From Streptomyces qinglanensis (GTDB lineage Bacteria > Actinomycetota > Actinomycetes > Streptomycetales > Streptomycetaceae): DNA of 64,000 bases. The notes beneath the pieces are model-generated. The model was not told where the DNA came from and ran no database searches. It saw only the letters and a program-made list of their open reading frames with translations. Where the stretch lies: contig NZ_FOGO01000004.1 in the NCBI RefSeq assembly GCF_900111245.1, positions 312,496 to 376,495 on the forward strand, written 5' to 3'. A program made the translations under genes and the position numbers. Position 1 is the stretch's first letter. Each line of letters begins with the position of its first letter. This document shows, piece by piece, positions 50,327-58,486 of this stretch.

Positions 50327-51333
50327 CCCGCCGTGGCGCACGCCTGATCGCGGGGGCGGCGGCCGTCGTCGCGCTGGCCGTCCTGGCGGCCCTCTCCATC
50401 GCCCACGCCCGAAAGAGCGCGTCACCGGCCGGGTCGACAGCCGGCGGGGTCTCGCTCACCCCCGGGCCGCGGCTGGTGGCCCGCAGCACCGCGCCGGGCA
50501 GCGACGGCCGGCTGGTCTCCGTCCCGGCCGGCACCCCGGGGGGCAGGCGCGCCGTCTCGTCCCGGTCGTGCGCCAGGGTGTACGCGGCCGGCGGCACCGG
50601 GGTGTGCCTGCGCCTCGGCCGCGGCCTGACGACGTACCGGCTCGCGGTCCTCGACGCACGCCTGCACACCGTCCGGGAGATCCCCCTGGTCGGTGTGCCG
50701 AACCGGGCGCGGGTCTCGCCCAGCGGCCGGATGGCGGCCTGGACCGTCTTCGTCACCGGCGACTCCTACAACGGAGGACAGTTCTCCACCCGCGCCGGCA
50801 TCCTCGACACCCGGACCCAGGAACTCGTCCCCAGCCTGGAGGAGTGGGCGGTCACCGTGGCGGGCAAGCGCTACCGCGCCGCCGACCGCAACTTCTGGGG
50901 TGTCACCTTCGCCCCCGACGACCGCCACTTCTACGCGACCATGTCCACCGGCGGCCACCGCTACCTCGTCCGCGGCGACATGGCCACCCACCGCATGCGC
51001 ACGCTGAGGGACAACGTGGAATGTCCCTCCCTCTCGCCCGACGGCACCCGCATCGCCTTCAAGCACGCGCGCGACGGCGATCCGGCACACGGCTGGCGCC
51101 TGTCGGTGCTGGACCTCGCCACCGGCCGGGTGACCCCGCTCGCCGAGACCCGCAGCGTCGACGACCAGGCGGCCTGGACCGACCTGCACACCGTCGCCTA
51201 CTCCGTTCCCCGCGGGCGGGCCCGCGCCGACGTATGGGCGGTCCCCGCCGACGGCACCGGCACGCCCCGCGTTCTGATCCCCGACGCCGAATCCCCCGCC
51301 GCCCTCGGCACCACCGCCCCTGCGGCGCAGTGA
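50323..51333 (+). CDS. TolB-like beta-propeller protein, membrane-anchored or exported
   Basis: A 336-residue protein with an N-terminal hydrophobic stretch (residues 8-28: LIAGAAAVVALAVLAALSIA) as signal or anchor, no lipobox Cys. The rest holds WD40/TolB-type blades: VSPSGRMAAW, FAPDDRHFYAT, LSPDGTRIAFKHA, followed by strand pairs. Such proteins bind partners outside the membrane. Its start overlaps the MFS stop as ATGA. The role may be to sense or bind the transporter's substrate; this is inference from coupling. Confidence 0.82.
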   Translation: MTRRGARLIAGAAAVVALAVLAALSIAHARKSASPAGSTAGGVSLTPGPRLVARSTAPGSDGRLVSVPAGTPGGRRAVSSRSCARVYAAGGTGVCLRLGRGLTTYRLAVLDARLHTVREIPLVGVPNRARVSPSGRMAAWTVFVTGDSYNGGQFSTRAGILDTRTQELVPSLEEWAVTVAGKRYRAADRNFWGVTFAPDDRHFYATMSTGGHRYLVRGDMATHRMRTLRDNVECPSLSPDGTRIAFKHARDGDPAHGWRLSVLDLATGRVTPLAETRSVDDQAAWTDLHTVAYSVPRGRARADVWAVPADGTGTPRVLIPDAESPAALGTTAPAAQ

Positions 51334-51442
51334 ACGGCGTGTTCGGCCTCCGGGCCGTGGGCCGGCCCGTCCGGCCCATCCGGTGCCGAACCGCCGGCGC
51401 CCGGAACCGTGACCGCTTCACACCTCCGGGAGACCTGCTGCC

Positions 51443-51563
51443 ATGCACCGCACCGAGATCCGCTTCACCTGTGCGGCGACACCGGAGGTGATCCGCGCGA
51501 CCCGCCACCGCCTCTCGGCCGCCGTGCGCGGCTGGAACCTTCCGCGGGATCCGCGCGGGGACG
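51443..51563 (+). pseudogene. 5' remnant of an anti-sigma-type ATPase gene
   Basis: The ATG frame opens with IRFTCAATPEVIRATRHRL, then SAAVRGWNLPRDPRGDV, which resembles the first 40 residues of streptomycete HATPase_c (SpoIIAB/RsbW-like) proteins, where RHR...VRGWGLP...D is typical and is followed by the ELLAGEVIANA helix. Here similarity stops at about base 51563, exactly where the convergent YrhK gene ends; the frame continues to 51637 as an Arg/Ser-rich shadow. The N-, G1- and G2-box ATP site is missing. It looks like a truncated gene cut by deletion. Confidence 0.45.
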
Positions 51564-51872
51564 TCAGTAGTCCTGGGAGGAGGCGGTCATCCCCCGGGTG
51601 CCGCCGCGCATCTTCTGGATGTGCAACTGCCGGGTGAGCCGGATGACCGGGCGGATCAGCAGCTCCACGCTGCCGAACACGAAGCACCAGGTTCCGGTGC
51701 GGGTCCACTCGGGTGAGAAGAACATGATGCTGCCGATGAGGAACCAGACCGCGATCAGGACGTCGTTGGCGATGCTGGCCGTCTCGTAGCGCTGCCGGAC
51801 GACCAGCTCCTCCTTGCCGAGATGCAGGGTGAGACTGCCGCTTCTGTGCTGATGTGGGGGGTTGTGAGACAC
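51564..51872 (-). CDS. YrhK-domain membrane protein
   Basis: A 102-residue small membrane protein with the YrhK pattern: a polar N-terminus (LTLHLGKEELVVRQRYETASIANDVLI) and two hydrophobic helices (AVWFLIGSIMFF and FVFGSVELLIRPVI) joined by SPEWTRTGTW. The end (RQLHIQKMRGG) is basic and should face the cytosol. Function of YrhK is unknown. It is followed upstream (21 bases) by the XRE regulator on the same strand, so both may be one transcript. Confidence 0.82.
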   Translation of the reverse strand: MSHNPPHQHRSGSLTLHLGKEELVVRQRYETASIANDVLIAVWFLIGSIMFFSPEWTRTGTWCFVFGSVELLIRPVIRLTRQLHIQKMRGGTRGMTASSQDY

Positions 51873-51893
51873 GGTCAGGAACGCTAGCGGATC

Positions 51894-52721
51894 TCACCCG
51901 GTGCCGTGCAGCGCCTTGGCCGTCGCCGGGTCGGCCGGGAGAAAGGTCTCCACGGCGAGTTCGGAGACGGTCACATCCAGCGGGGTGTTGAAGGTGGCGA
52001 TGGTGGACAGGAACGAGAGGGTCTGTCCACCGTGCTCGATGACCAGGGGCAGCGCGAACTGCGGCCGGTCCCCGGGCACGGGAGCCGCGGCGTCCCCGAG
52101 CGCGGGGGAGTCCGTGTCCGGCACCGGGTAGGCGGCGACCTCGTCGTGCAGGGCCCGCAGCGCGGGGGAGCGGTGCAGGGCGAGTTGCCGGCTCATCTGG
52201 TCCAGGAGGTGGCCCCGCCACTCGGCGAGGTTGCGGATGCGGGGCGCGAGCCCTTCGGGGTGCAGGGTGATCCGCATGGCGTTCAGCGGGGGTTCCAGCA
52301 GGTGCGGGGCCACCCCCTCCAGCAGTGCGGCCAGGCCGGTGTTGGCGGCCACCACCGTGTAGCAGCCGTCGAGCACCAGTGCGGGGTAGGGCTGGTAGGC
52401 GGCGACCATCTGCTCCAGTGCGACCCGCACCTCCCGGAGGGCCGGGTCGTCCAGCGGGGTCGCGGCGAAAGCCGGCGCGAAGCCGGCGGCCAGCAGCAGC
52501 GTGTTGCGTTCCCGTACCGGGACGTCCAGGGTGGCCGCCAGCTTGAGGACCATCTCCCGGCTGGGCGCGGTGCGCCCGGTCTCGATGAAGCTGACGTGGC
52601 GCGCGGAGGAGTCGGCGCGCAGCGCCAGTTCGAGCTGGCTGAGCGCCGCGCGTTCGCGCCACCCGCGCAGCAGTGTCCCGACGGAAGGGGCATCGGAGTG
52701 CGTCCCGGACAGAAGCGTCAT
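51894..52721 (-). CDS. XRE-family regulator with MmyB-like sensor domain
   Basis: A 275-residue regulator. The N-terminal Cro/C1-type HTH is LRGWRERAALSQLELALRADSSARHVSFIETGRTAPSR (residues about 17-55). The C-terminal region (about 100-270), with GCYTVVAANTGLAALLEG and PLNAMRITLHPEGLAPRIRNLAEW, is the MmyB-like (MLTR) ligand domain, related to PAS and reported to bind fatty acids in one structure. Start ATG 52721 is preferred; a longer frame to 52811 overlaps the divergent pterin dehydratase. It probably controls an adjacent oxidoreductase or the YrhK gene. Confidence 0.88.
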   Translation of the reverse strand: MTLLSGTHSDAPSVGTLLRGWRERAALSQLELALRADSSARHVSFIETGRTAPSREMVLKLAATLDVPVRERNTLLLAAGFAPAFAATPLDDPALREVRVALEQMVAAYQPYPALVLDGCYTVVAANTGLAALLEGVAPHLLEPPLNAMRITLHPEGLAPRIRNLAEWRGHLLDQMSRQLALHRSPALRALHDEVAAYPVPDTDSPALGDAAAPVPGDRPQFALPLVIEHGGQTLSFLSTIATFNTPLDVTVSELAVETFLPADPATAKALHGTG

Positions 52722-52809
52722 GGACCAGACGGTAACCGACGCCGCATGGCAGGCTGGGGCCCCGGACCGCCGTCCGGCCGGCCCGCAGCCGATCGAGGAA
52801 GGGACCCTC

Positions 52810-53115
52810 ATGGCGCCCCAGCCGCTGACCCCCGAGGAGACCGAGCAGGCGCTGGCCGGTCTCCCGCACTGGACGACCGACGGCGACAGCGTCTCGCGCA
52901 GCTACTCCCTGCCGGGGCACCTTCCCGCGGCGGCGATGGCGATGCACATCGCGGCGCTGCAGGAGGAGCTCGACCACCATTCGGAGCTGACGCTGGGCTA
53001 CAACACGCTCTCGGTCACCGTCAACACGCACAGTGTCGGCGGGCGGATCACCGAGCTGGACATCGCCCTGGCCCGGCGGATCGAGGAGATCGCGCCGGGC
53101 CACGGGGCGAGCTGA
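52810..53115 (+). CDS. 4a-hydroxytetrahydrobiopterin dehydratase (PCD/DCoH)
   Basis: A 101-residue pterin-4-alpha-carbinolamine dehydratase. The motif HIAALQEELDHHSELTLGYNTLSV carries the paired His (usual E-x-x-x-H-H-P pattern; here HHS in place of HHP), and VTVNTHSVGGRITELDIALARRIE closes the site with its Thr-His and Asp. It recycles the oxidised pterin cofactor of aromatic hydroxylases; no hydroxylase gene is seen nearby. ATG 52810 has a GGAAGGGA site upstream. Confidence 0.9.
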   Translation: MAPQPLTPEETEQALAGLPHWTTDGDSVSRSYSLPGHLPAAAMAMHIAALQEELDHHSELTLGYNTLSVTVNTHSVGGRITELDIALARRIEEIAPGHGAS

Positions 53116-53149
53116 GGGCCGCGCGCCGCGGCGGCGGCCTCGGCGGGTG

Positions 53150-53989
53150 TCAGTCGCCGGTCCAGTTCATGGTGTCCGGGTCGGGGCCGATCCGGGTGTC
53201 GGTGTTGAGTTCCGCGATCCGGGCCATCTCCTCGCCGCTCAGCTCGAAGTCGAAGAGGTCGATGTTCTCCCGCACCCGGGACGGGGTGACCGACTTGGGG
53301 ATCACCACGTTGCCGAGCTGGAGGTGCCAGCGCAGCACCACCTGCGCCACGGTCTTGCCGTGCCGCTCGGCGATCCCGCCCAGCGTCGGGTCGTCGAGCA
53401 GGTCACCGCCCTGCCCGAGCGGCGACCACGCCTCGGTGGCGATGTGGTGGTCGGCGTGGAAGGCGCGCGGCACCGACTGCTGCAGCCTGGGGTGCAGCTC
53501 GATCTGGTTGACGGCCGGTACCGTCCCGCCGAGCTGGATGATCCGGTTGAGGTGGGCCGGCTGGAAGTTGGAGACCCCGATGGCGCGGGCGCGCCCGTCG
53601 GCGTGGATCTTCTCGAAGGCCCGCCAGGTCTCCTCGTACCGGTCGGCCTCCGGCATCGGCCAGTGGATCAGGTACAGATCGACGAAGTCCAGGCCGAGCT
53701 TGGCGAGGGAGGCGTCGAAGGCGCGCAGGGTCGTGTCGTACCCCTGGTCGGCGTTCCACAGCTTGGTGGTGACGAACACCTCGTCGCGGGGCAGGCCGGA
53801 GGCGGCCAGCGCCCGGCCGACCCCCTCCTCGTTCTCGTACGCCGCCGCGGTGTCGATGCTGCGGTAGCCGGACTCCAGCGCCGTGGTCACCGCCGTGGCC
53901 GCCTCGTCGGCCGGCACCTGCCAGACGCCGAAGCCGAGCTGCGGCATCGTGACGCCGTTGTTGAGCGTGATGGTGGGAACGTTGCTCAC
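53150..53989 (-). CDS. Aldo/keto reductase
   Basis: A 279-residue NADPH-dependent aldo/keto reductase, AKR5-like. The catalytic tetrad is visible: Asp and Tyr in SIDTAAAYENEEGVG (around 45-53), Lys in TTKLWNADQG (around 78) and His in YLIHWPMPE (around 111). The C-terminal PKSVTPSRVRENIDLFDFELS binds the 2'-phosphate of NADPH. Start GTG 53989 (SNVPTITLNNGVTMPQLG) fits the family; the earlier in-frame start adds unrelated residues. It reduces aldehydes or ketones; the substrate is unknown. Confidence 0.92.
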   Translation of the reverse strand: MSNVPTITLNNGVTMPQLGFGVWQVPADEAATAVTTALESGYRSIDTAAAYENEEGVGRALAASGLPRDEVFVTTKLWNADQGYDTTLRAFDASLAKLGLDFVDLYLIHWPMPEADRYEETWRAFEKIHADGRARAIGVSNFQPAHLNRIIQLGGTVPAVNQIELHPRLQQSVPRAFHADHHIATEAWSPLGQGGDLLDDPTLGGIAERHGKTVAQVVLRWHLQLGNVVIPKSVTPSRVRENIDLFDFELSGEEMARIAELNTDTRIGPDPDTMNWTGD

Positions 53990-54126
53990 GCGTGGGTCCT
54001 TACGTTCAGTGTTGTGCGTGCGTTGCTTCGCTGTCGGCGTTTTTCCGCCCCCGAGGTCAACGAGCACCGCCGGACATCTGTTCCGTGTCGAACACAGTTT
54101 CGTGCAGGTCCGGGACCGGATCGCGC

Positions 54127-55953
54127 TCAGCCCCGGTACAGCGCCTCGATCTCGGCCGCGCAGGCCGCCTCGATCGCGGCGCGCCGCAGCTTCAGCGACG
54201 GAGTCAGCAGTCCGTCCTCCTCGGTGAAGGGTGCAGCGAGGATGCGGAACGTGCGGATCGACTCCGCCTGGGAGACCTGGGTGTTCGCGGCGACCACCGC
54301 CCTGCGCATCTCCGTCTCCAAGTCCTCGTCCCGCAGCAGGTCAGCGGGGTCCGTCTCGGGTTTCTGGCGCATCGCGAGCCAGTGCTGCACCGCCTCCTCG
54401 TCGAGCGTGAGCAGTGCGGAGACGTACGGGCGGTCGTTCCCCAGCACGATGCACTGCCCGACGAGCGGATGCTCGCGGACGCGGTCCTCCAGCGGGCCGG
54501 GTGAGACGCTCTTGCCGCTGGAGGTCACCAGGATCTCCTTCTTGCGGCCCGTGATCGTCAGATAGCCGTCGTCGTCCAGCGCGCCCAGATCGCCGGTGGC
54601 GAACCAGCCGTTGCGCAGGGTGCCCTGGGTGGCACGCGCGTTGTTCAGATAGCCGCCGAAGATCTGACCGCCGCTGACCAGGATCTCACCGTCCTCGGCG
54701 ATCCGCACGGTGGTGCCGGGCACCGGCTGCCCGACGGTGCCGAAGCGGGGGCGCTCGGGCGGATTGGCCACGGCGGCGGCCGTCGTCTCGGTCAGCCCGT
54801 AGCCCTCGAAGATCCGCATTCCGGCGCCGTCGAAGAACAGCCCCAGCCGCCGCTCCATGGCCGAGCCGCCCGACATGGCGTACCGGCAGCGGCCCCCCAT
54901 GGCATCCCGCAGCTTGGCGTAGACGAACTTGTCGTAGAACTGGTGCTGCATCCGCAGCGAGGCGCCGGGACCCGGGCCGGTGCCGAACGCCTTGTGCTCG
55001 ACGGCCTCCGCGTACCGGACGGCCACCTCCACGGCCTTCTCGAACGGGCCGAGGCGCCCCTCGGACTCGGCCTTGCGCCGCGCGCTCGCGAAGATTTTTT
55101 CGAACAGGTGGGGGACCGCCTGGATGAAGGTGGGGCGGAACGCGGCCAGGTCGGGCAGCAGCGCCCGCGCCGTCATCTCCGGCTGGTGCCCCACCTTGAG
55201 CCCGGCCCGCACCGCCGCGACCTCCACCATCCGGCCGAAGACGTGGGCCAGCGGCAGGAACAGCAGCAGGGAGCCCTGCTCCCCGGCCTTGGCGCTGAAG
55301 ACCCGGTCGTACCGGGCGATGATGTTGTCGGTCTCGGCCATGAAATTCGCATGCGTGATCACACAGCCCTTGGGGCGGCCGGTGGTCCCGGAGGTGTAGA
55401 TGACGGTGGCGACCGTGTCCGGGGTGAGCGCGAGCCGGTGCCGGTGGACGACCTCGTCCTCGAGGTGCGCCCCCGCGGCGATCAGCTCCCGCACCGCGCC
55501 GGAGTCGAACTGCCACAGCTTCTCCAGCCGCGGCAGCCCGTCGACGACCGAACCGATGGTCATCGCGTGGTCCTCGTGCTCGACCACCGCGGCCGTCACC
55601 TCGGCGTCGTACAGCATCCAGGCGACCTGTTCGGCCGAGGAGGTCGGGTAGACGGGCACGGACTGGGCACCGAGTGTCCACAGCGCGAAGTCCAGCAGCG
55701 TCCACTCGTAGCGCGTACGCGACATCAGCGCCACGCGGTCGCCGAACCGGACGCCCTGGGCCAGCAGCCCCTTCGCGACGGCCATGACCTCGTCCCGGAA
55801 CTGTGCCGCCGGTACGTCCTGCCAGTCGCCGTCCGGACCTTTGCGGGCGAGCAGCGGCAGGTGGGGGGTCCGGTCGGCGTGCGCGAAGACGGCATCGGCC
55901 ACCCCGCCGACCTGGGGCGTGGTCGTCAGGGCCGGAACGGTGAACTCGCGCAA
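54127..55953 (-). CDS. fadD: Long-chain acyl-CoA synthetase (AMP-forming)
   Basis: A 608-residue ANL-superfamily ligase that activates fatty acids with ATP and CoA. Motifs: YTSGTTGRPKG (P-loop-like), GYGLTETTA, ATGDLGALDDDGYLTITGRKKE (hinge region) and the C-terminal SQAESIRTFRIL with LTPSLKLRR (catalytic Lys). The start is taken as TTG 55953 (REFTVPALTTTPQVGG), because this matches the usual beginning and GAGGAG precedes it; a longer frame to 56325 contains the divergent promoter region. With the desaturase and ethylmalonyl-CoA genes it belongs to lipid metabolism, though not in one operon. Confidence 0.92.
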   Translation of the reverse strand: MREFTVPALTTTPQVGGVADAVFAHADRTPHLPLLARKGPDGDWQDVPAAQFRDEVMAVAKGLLAQGVRFGDRVALMSRTRYEWTLLDFALWTLGAQSVPVYPTSSAEQVAWMLYDAEVTAAVVEHEDHAMTIGSVVDGLPRLEKLWQFDSGAVRELIAAGAHLEDEVVHRHRLALTPDTVATVIYTSGTTGRPKGCVITHANFMAETDNIIARYDRVFSAKAGEQGSLLLFLPLAHVFGRMVEVAAVRAGLKVGHQPEMTARALLPDLAAFRPTFIQAVPHLFEKIFASARRKAESEGRLGPFEKAVEVAVRYAEAVEHKAFGTGPGPGASLRMQHQFYDKFVYAKLRDAMGGRCRYAMSGGSAMERRLGLFFDGAGMRIFEGYGLTETTAAAVANPPERPRFGTVGQPVPGTTVRIAEDGEILVSGGQIFGGYLNNARATQGTLRNGWFATGDLGALDDDGYLTITGRKKEILVTSSGKSVSPGPLEDRVREHPLVGQCIVLGNDRPYVSALLTLDEEAVQHWLAMRQKPETDPADLLRDEDLETEMRRAVVAANTQVSQAESIRTFRILAAPFTEEDGLLTPSLKLRRAAIEAACAAEIEALYRG

Positions 55954-56314
55954 AGGCTCTGCTCCTCGACTGCGCAGTGCCAGGTGGCACCGCGCGAGGA
56001 CCGTATCCGATGGCAGGCCGTGATCGGCAGGGGTGTCGATGCAGGTCAGTCGGTCAATTGGGACAGTTCGCCGACCCCCTCGCGGATGACCGCGAGGCCG
56101 TTTCCCCGCCCGCCGGAATTCTGCACGGAATATTCGCGAGCGAACCGGAGCGTTTGCGAAAGGTGCGGGTCGTCGGAGGCTGGTGTGACAGCGGGGGGAG
56201 CGGCGTCCCACGGGGCCGCCGGGGTGTGTTCCCGGTGCTCCCGGTGCTCCCGGTGCTTCCGGGGCTTCCGAGGATTCCGGAAGAGCGATTCCGCAGATCG
56301 GTATGTTGGTCGGC
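55954..56314. other. Divergent intergenic region with 9-base repeat
   Basis: About 360 bases between the acyl-CoA synthetase and the bile-acid-symporter-like gene. It contains four 9-base units, CCGGTGCTC-type, at 56232-56267, and an AT-richer patch around 56118-56165 (GAATTCTGCACGGAATATTCG), a probable promoter zone. No gene is supported. Confidence 0.5.
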
Positions 56315-57343
56315 ATGCGCCGCATCGCCCGCCTCCTGGACCCCTACATCCTGCTGCTGGTGGCCACCGTGCTGGTCGCCGTCCTGCTGCCCGCATCGGG
56401 CGGGGTCGCGCACGGGTTCACCTGGGCCACCAAGGCGGCCGTCGGCCTGCTCTTCTTCCTCTACGGGGCCCGGCTGTCCACCCGCGAGGCGGTGGACGGG
56501 CTCCGCCACTGGCGGCTGCACCTGGCCGTCGTGGCATGCACCTTCGTCGTCTTCCCGCTGCTGGGGCTCGCCTCCCGCGGGCTCGTCCCCTATGTGCTCA
56601 CCCCGCAGCTCCAGGACGGGCTGCTCTTCCTCTGCCTCGTCCCCTCCACCATCCAGTCGTCGATCGCCTTCACCGCGCTGGCCCGGGGCAACGTGCCCGC
56701 CGCCATCTGCGCGGGCACCTACTCCAGCCTGCTCGGCATGCTCGCCACCCCGCTGCTGGCCGCCTGGCTCATCGGCGGCCGGGCCGCGCTCTCCGCCGAC
56801 GGCCTGCTCGGCATCGCCGCCCAACTGCTGGCGCCCTTCCTCGCGGGGCAACTGCTGCGCCGCCGCCTGGCCGGCTTCCTGACCCGGCACAAGCGGGCGC
56901 TGGGGTACGTGGACCGCTCCTCGGTGCTGCTCGTCGTCTACACCGCCTTCAGCCAGGGCATGACCGAGGGAGTCTGGAGTGCGGTCAGTCCCGCCCGGCT
57001 ACCGGCCCTGCTCGGTGTGGAAGCCCTCCTGCTGGCCGCCATGCTGGGACTGACCTGGTGCGGGGCTCGCCGGCTGGGCTTCGAGCGGGCCGACCGGCTG
57101 ACCATCTGCTTCGCGGGCTCCAAGAAGTCCCTGGCCGCCGGACTGCCCATGGCCAGCGTGCTCTTCGGCGCCGAGGCGAGCGTGGCCGTCCTGCCGCTGA
57201 TGCTCTTCCACCAGATGCAGTTGCTGGTCTGCGCCTACCTGGCCCGGCGGTGGGCCCGGGAGCCGTCCGCTCCGGGCACCGGTGCGGAACCGGTGCCCGA
57301 ACGGGACACCGCCGCACCCTGCCCGAGCACGGTCCGCGGCTGA
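56315..57343 (+). CDS. Bile acid:sodium symporter family transporter
   Basis: A 342-residue membrane protein of the BASS/SBF superfamily with about ten hydrophobic helices. VGLLFFLYGARLSTREAV is the typical third-helix start, and FLCLVPSTIQSSIAFTALARGNVPAAICAGTYSS the sodium-binding crossover region; TICFAGSKKSLAAGLPMA is its second-half equivalent. The group (YfeH-like, SBF-like 7) is often linked to organic-anion or arsenite transport, but the substrate is unknown. ATG 56315 (MRRIARLLDPY) is preferred; another ATG lies at 56303. Confidence 0.87.
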   Translation: MRRIARLLDPYILLLVATVLVAVLLPASGGVAHGFTWATKAAVGLLFFLYGARLSTREAVDGLRHWRLHLAVVACTFVVFPLLGLASRGLVPYVLTPQLQDGLLFLCLVPSTIQSSIAFTALARGNVPAAICAGTYSSLLGMLATPLLAAWLIGGRAALSADGLLGIAAQLLAPFLAGQLLRRRLAGFLTRHKRALGYVDRSSVLLVVYTAFSQGMTEGVWSAVSPARLPALLGVEALLLAAMLGLTWCGARRLGFERADRLTICFAGSKKSLAAGLPMASVLFGAEASVAVLPLMLFHQMQLLVCAYLARRWAREPSAPGTGAEPVPERDTAAPCPSTVRG

Positions 57344-57346
57344 CAG

Positions 57347-57364
57347 GCGGCACCAGCGTGCCGC
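57347..57364. terminator. Hairpin between transporter and FdhD genes
   Basis: GCGGCAC (57347-57353) pairs with GTGCCGC (57358-57364) around CAGC. It lies between two convergent genes. Confidence 0.55.
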
Positions 57365-57398
57365 GCGCCCCGGCTGGGCTGCCCCCCCCGCAGTCGGC

Positions 57399-58286
57399 TC
57401 AGCCGGCGCCCGCGGCCGGCCCAGCCGACGAGACCGCCTCGGCCGACGCGGTCGGCAGTGTCAGCCGGTGCGCCCCCGCGTAGATGTTCATCGAGGAACC
57501 GCGCAGGAACCCGACCAGGGTCAGCCCGGCCTCCTCCGCCAGGTCGACGGCGAGCGACGACGGCGCCGAGACGGCCGCCAGTACCGGGATGCCCGCCATC
57601 ACCGCCTTCTGCGCCAGTTCGAACGAGGCGCGCCCCGAGACCATCAGCAGCGCGTCGCGCAGCGGGAGCGCGCCCTCCTGCGCCGCGCGGCCCACCACCT
57701 TGTCCACGGCGTTGTGCCGTCCCACGTCCTCGCGTACGTCGAGGAGTTCGCCGGTGGCCGAGAACAGCGCCGCCGCGTGCAGCCCGCCCGTCCGGTCGAA
57801 CACCCGCTGGGCGGCGCGCAGCCGGTCCGGAAGTCCGGCCAGCAGCGCGGTGCCGAGGCCGTGCGGACGTGCCCGGTCGAGCTCCCAGTGCGCCGTGGTG
57901 CGGACCGCGTCCAGACTGGCCTTGCCGCACAGCCCGCAGGAGGACGTGGTGTAGACGTTGCGCTCCAGCCCGGCGAGGTCGGGTGCGGGGAGGTGCGGGG
58001 CGAGGCGCACGTCGACCGTGTTGTAGGTGCGGGCGCCGTCCTCGTCGCGGGCGTCTCCGCAGTAGGAGATCCCGGCGACGTCCTCGGCAGCGGCGACGAC
58101 TCCCTCGCTGACCAGGAACCCGGTCGCCAGCGCGAAGTCGTCGCCGGGGGTGCGCATGGTGACCGCCAGCGGCCTGCCGCCGAGCCGGATCTCCAGCGGC
58201 TCTTCGGTGACGAGGGTGTCCGGACGTGTGCTGACCGCGCCCTCCCGGACGCGTACGACGGGGCGTCGCGCGGTGACCCTGCCCAT
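57399..58286 (-). CDS. fdhD: Formate dehydrogenase accessory sulfurtransferase FdhD
   Basis: A 295-residue sulfur carrier that hands sulfur from IscS to the molybdenum/tungsten bis-MGD cofactor of formate dehydrogenase. The active loop SSCGLCGKAS (Cys-x-x-Cys near residue 115) is present, as are EEPLEIRLGG, VREDVGRHNAVDK and SGRASFELAQKA. ATG 58286 is the family start; the frame extends upstream without similarity. No formate dehydrogenase gene lies in the window, so its partner must be elsewhere. Confidence 0.94.
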   Translation of the reverse strand: MGRVTARRPVVRVREGAVSTRPDTLVTEEPLEIRLGGRPLAVTMRTPGDDFALATGFLVSEGVVAAAEDVAGISYCGDARDEDGARTYNTVDVRLAPHLPAPDLAGLERNVYTTSSCGLCGKASLDAVRTTAHWELDRARPHGLGTALLAGLPDRLRAAQRVFDRTGGLHAAALFSATGELLDVREDVGRHNAVDKVVGRAAQEGALPLRDALLMVSGRASFELAQKAVMAGIPVLAAVSAPSSLAVDLAEEAGLTLVGFLRGSSMNIYAGAHRLTLPTASAEAVSSAGPAAGAG

Positions 58287-58486
58287 GGTGCCCTCACCTC
58301 CTGGTCGCTCCGACCCTAAGGCAACCGGTCGGCCGCTGCGGGGCGTGGCGGCCGGCAGTCTTTGTCCATTCTCAGGAAGAAGTCGCACGGGTTTGTGCAG
58401 AACTTCTTTCCAACGTCGGCCGCCGCTGCTACGTTCCCCGTACTTTCCCGGACACGACGCCGACACGTACGGCTGGAGGGGTAGCG

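Noticed and set aside
47102..50425. Open frame of 1107 codons on the minus strand opposite the subtilisin, MFS and propeller genes
   Set aside because: Its translation is Gly/Arg/Gln/His-rich without domains, and the plus strand carries three well-recognised genes. Long antisense frames are normal at this GC content.
54127..56325. Longer acyl-CoA synthetase of 732 residues
   Set aside because: The first 124 residues are low-complexity and cover the divergent promoter; TTG 55953 fits the family start.
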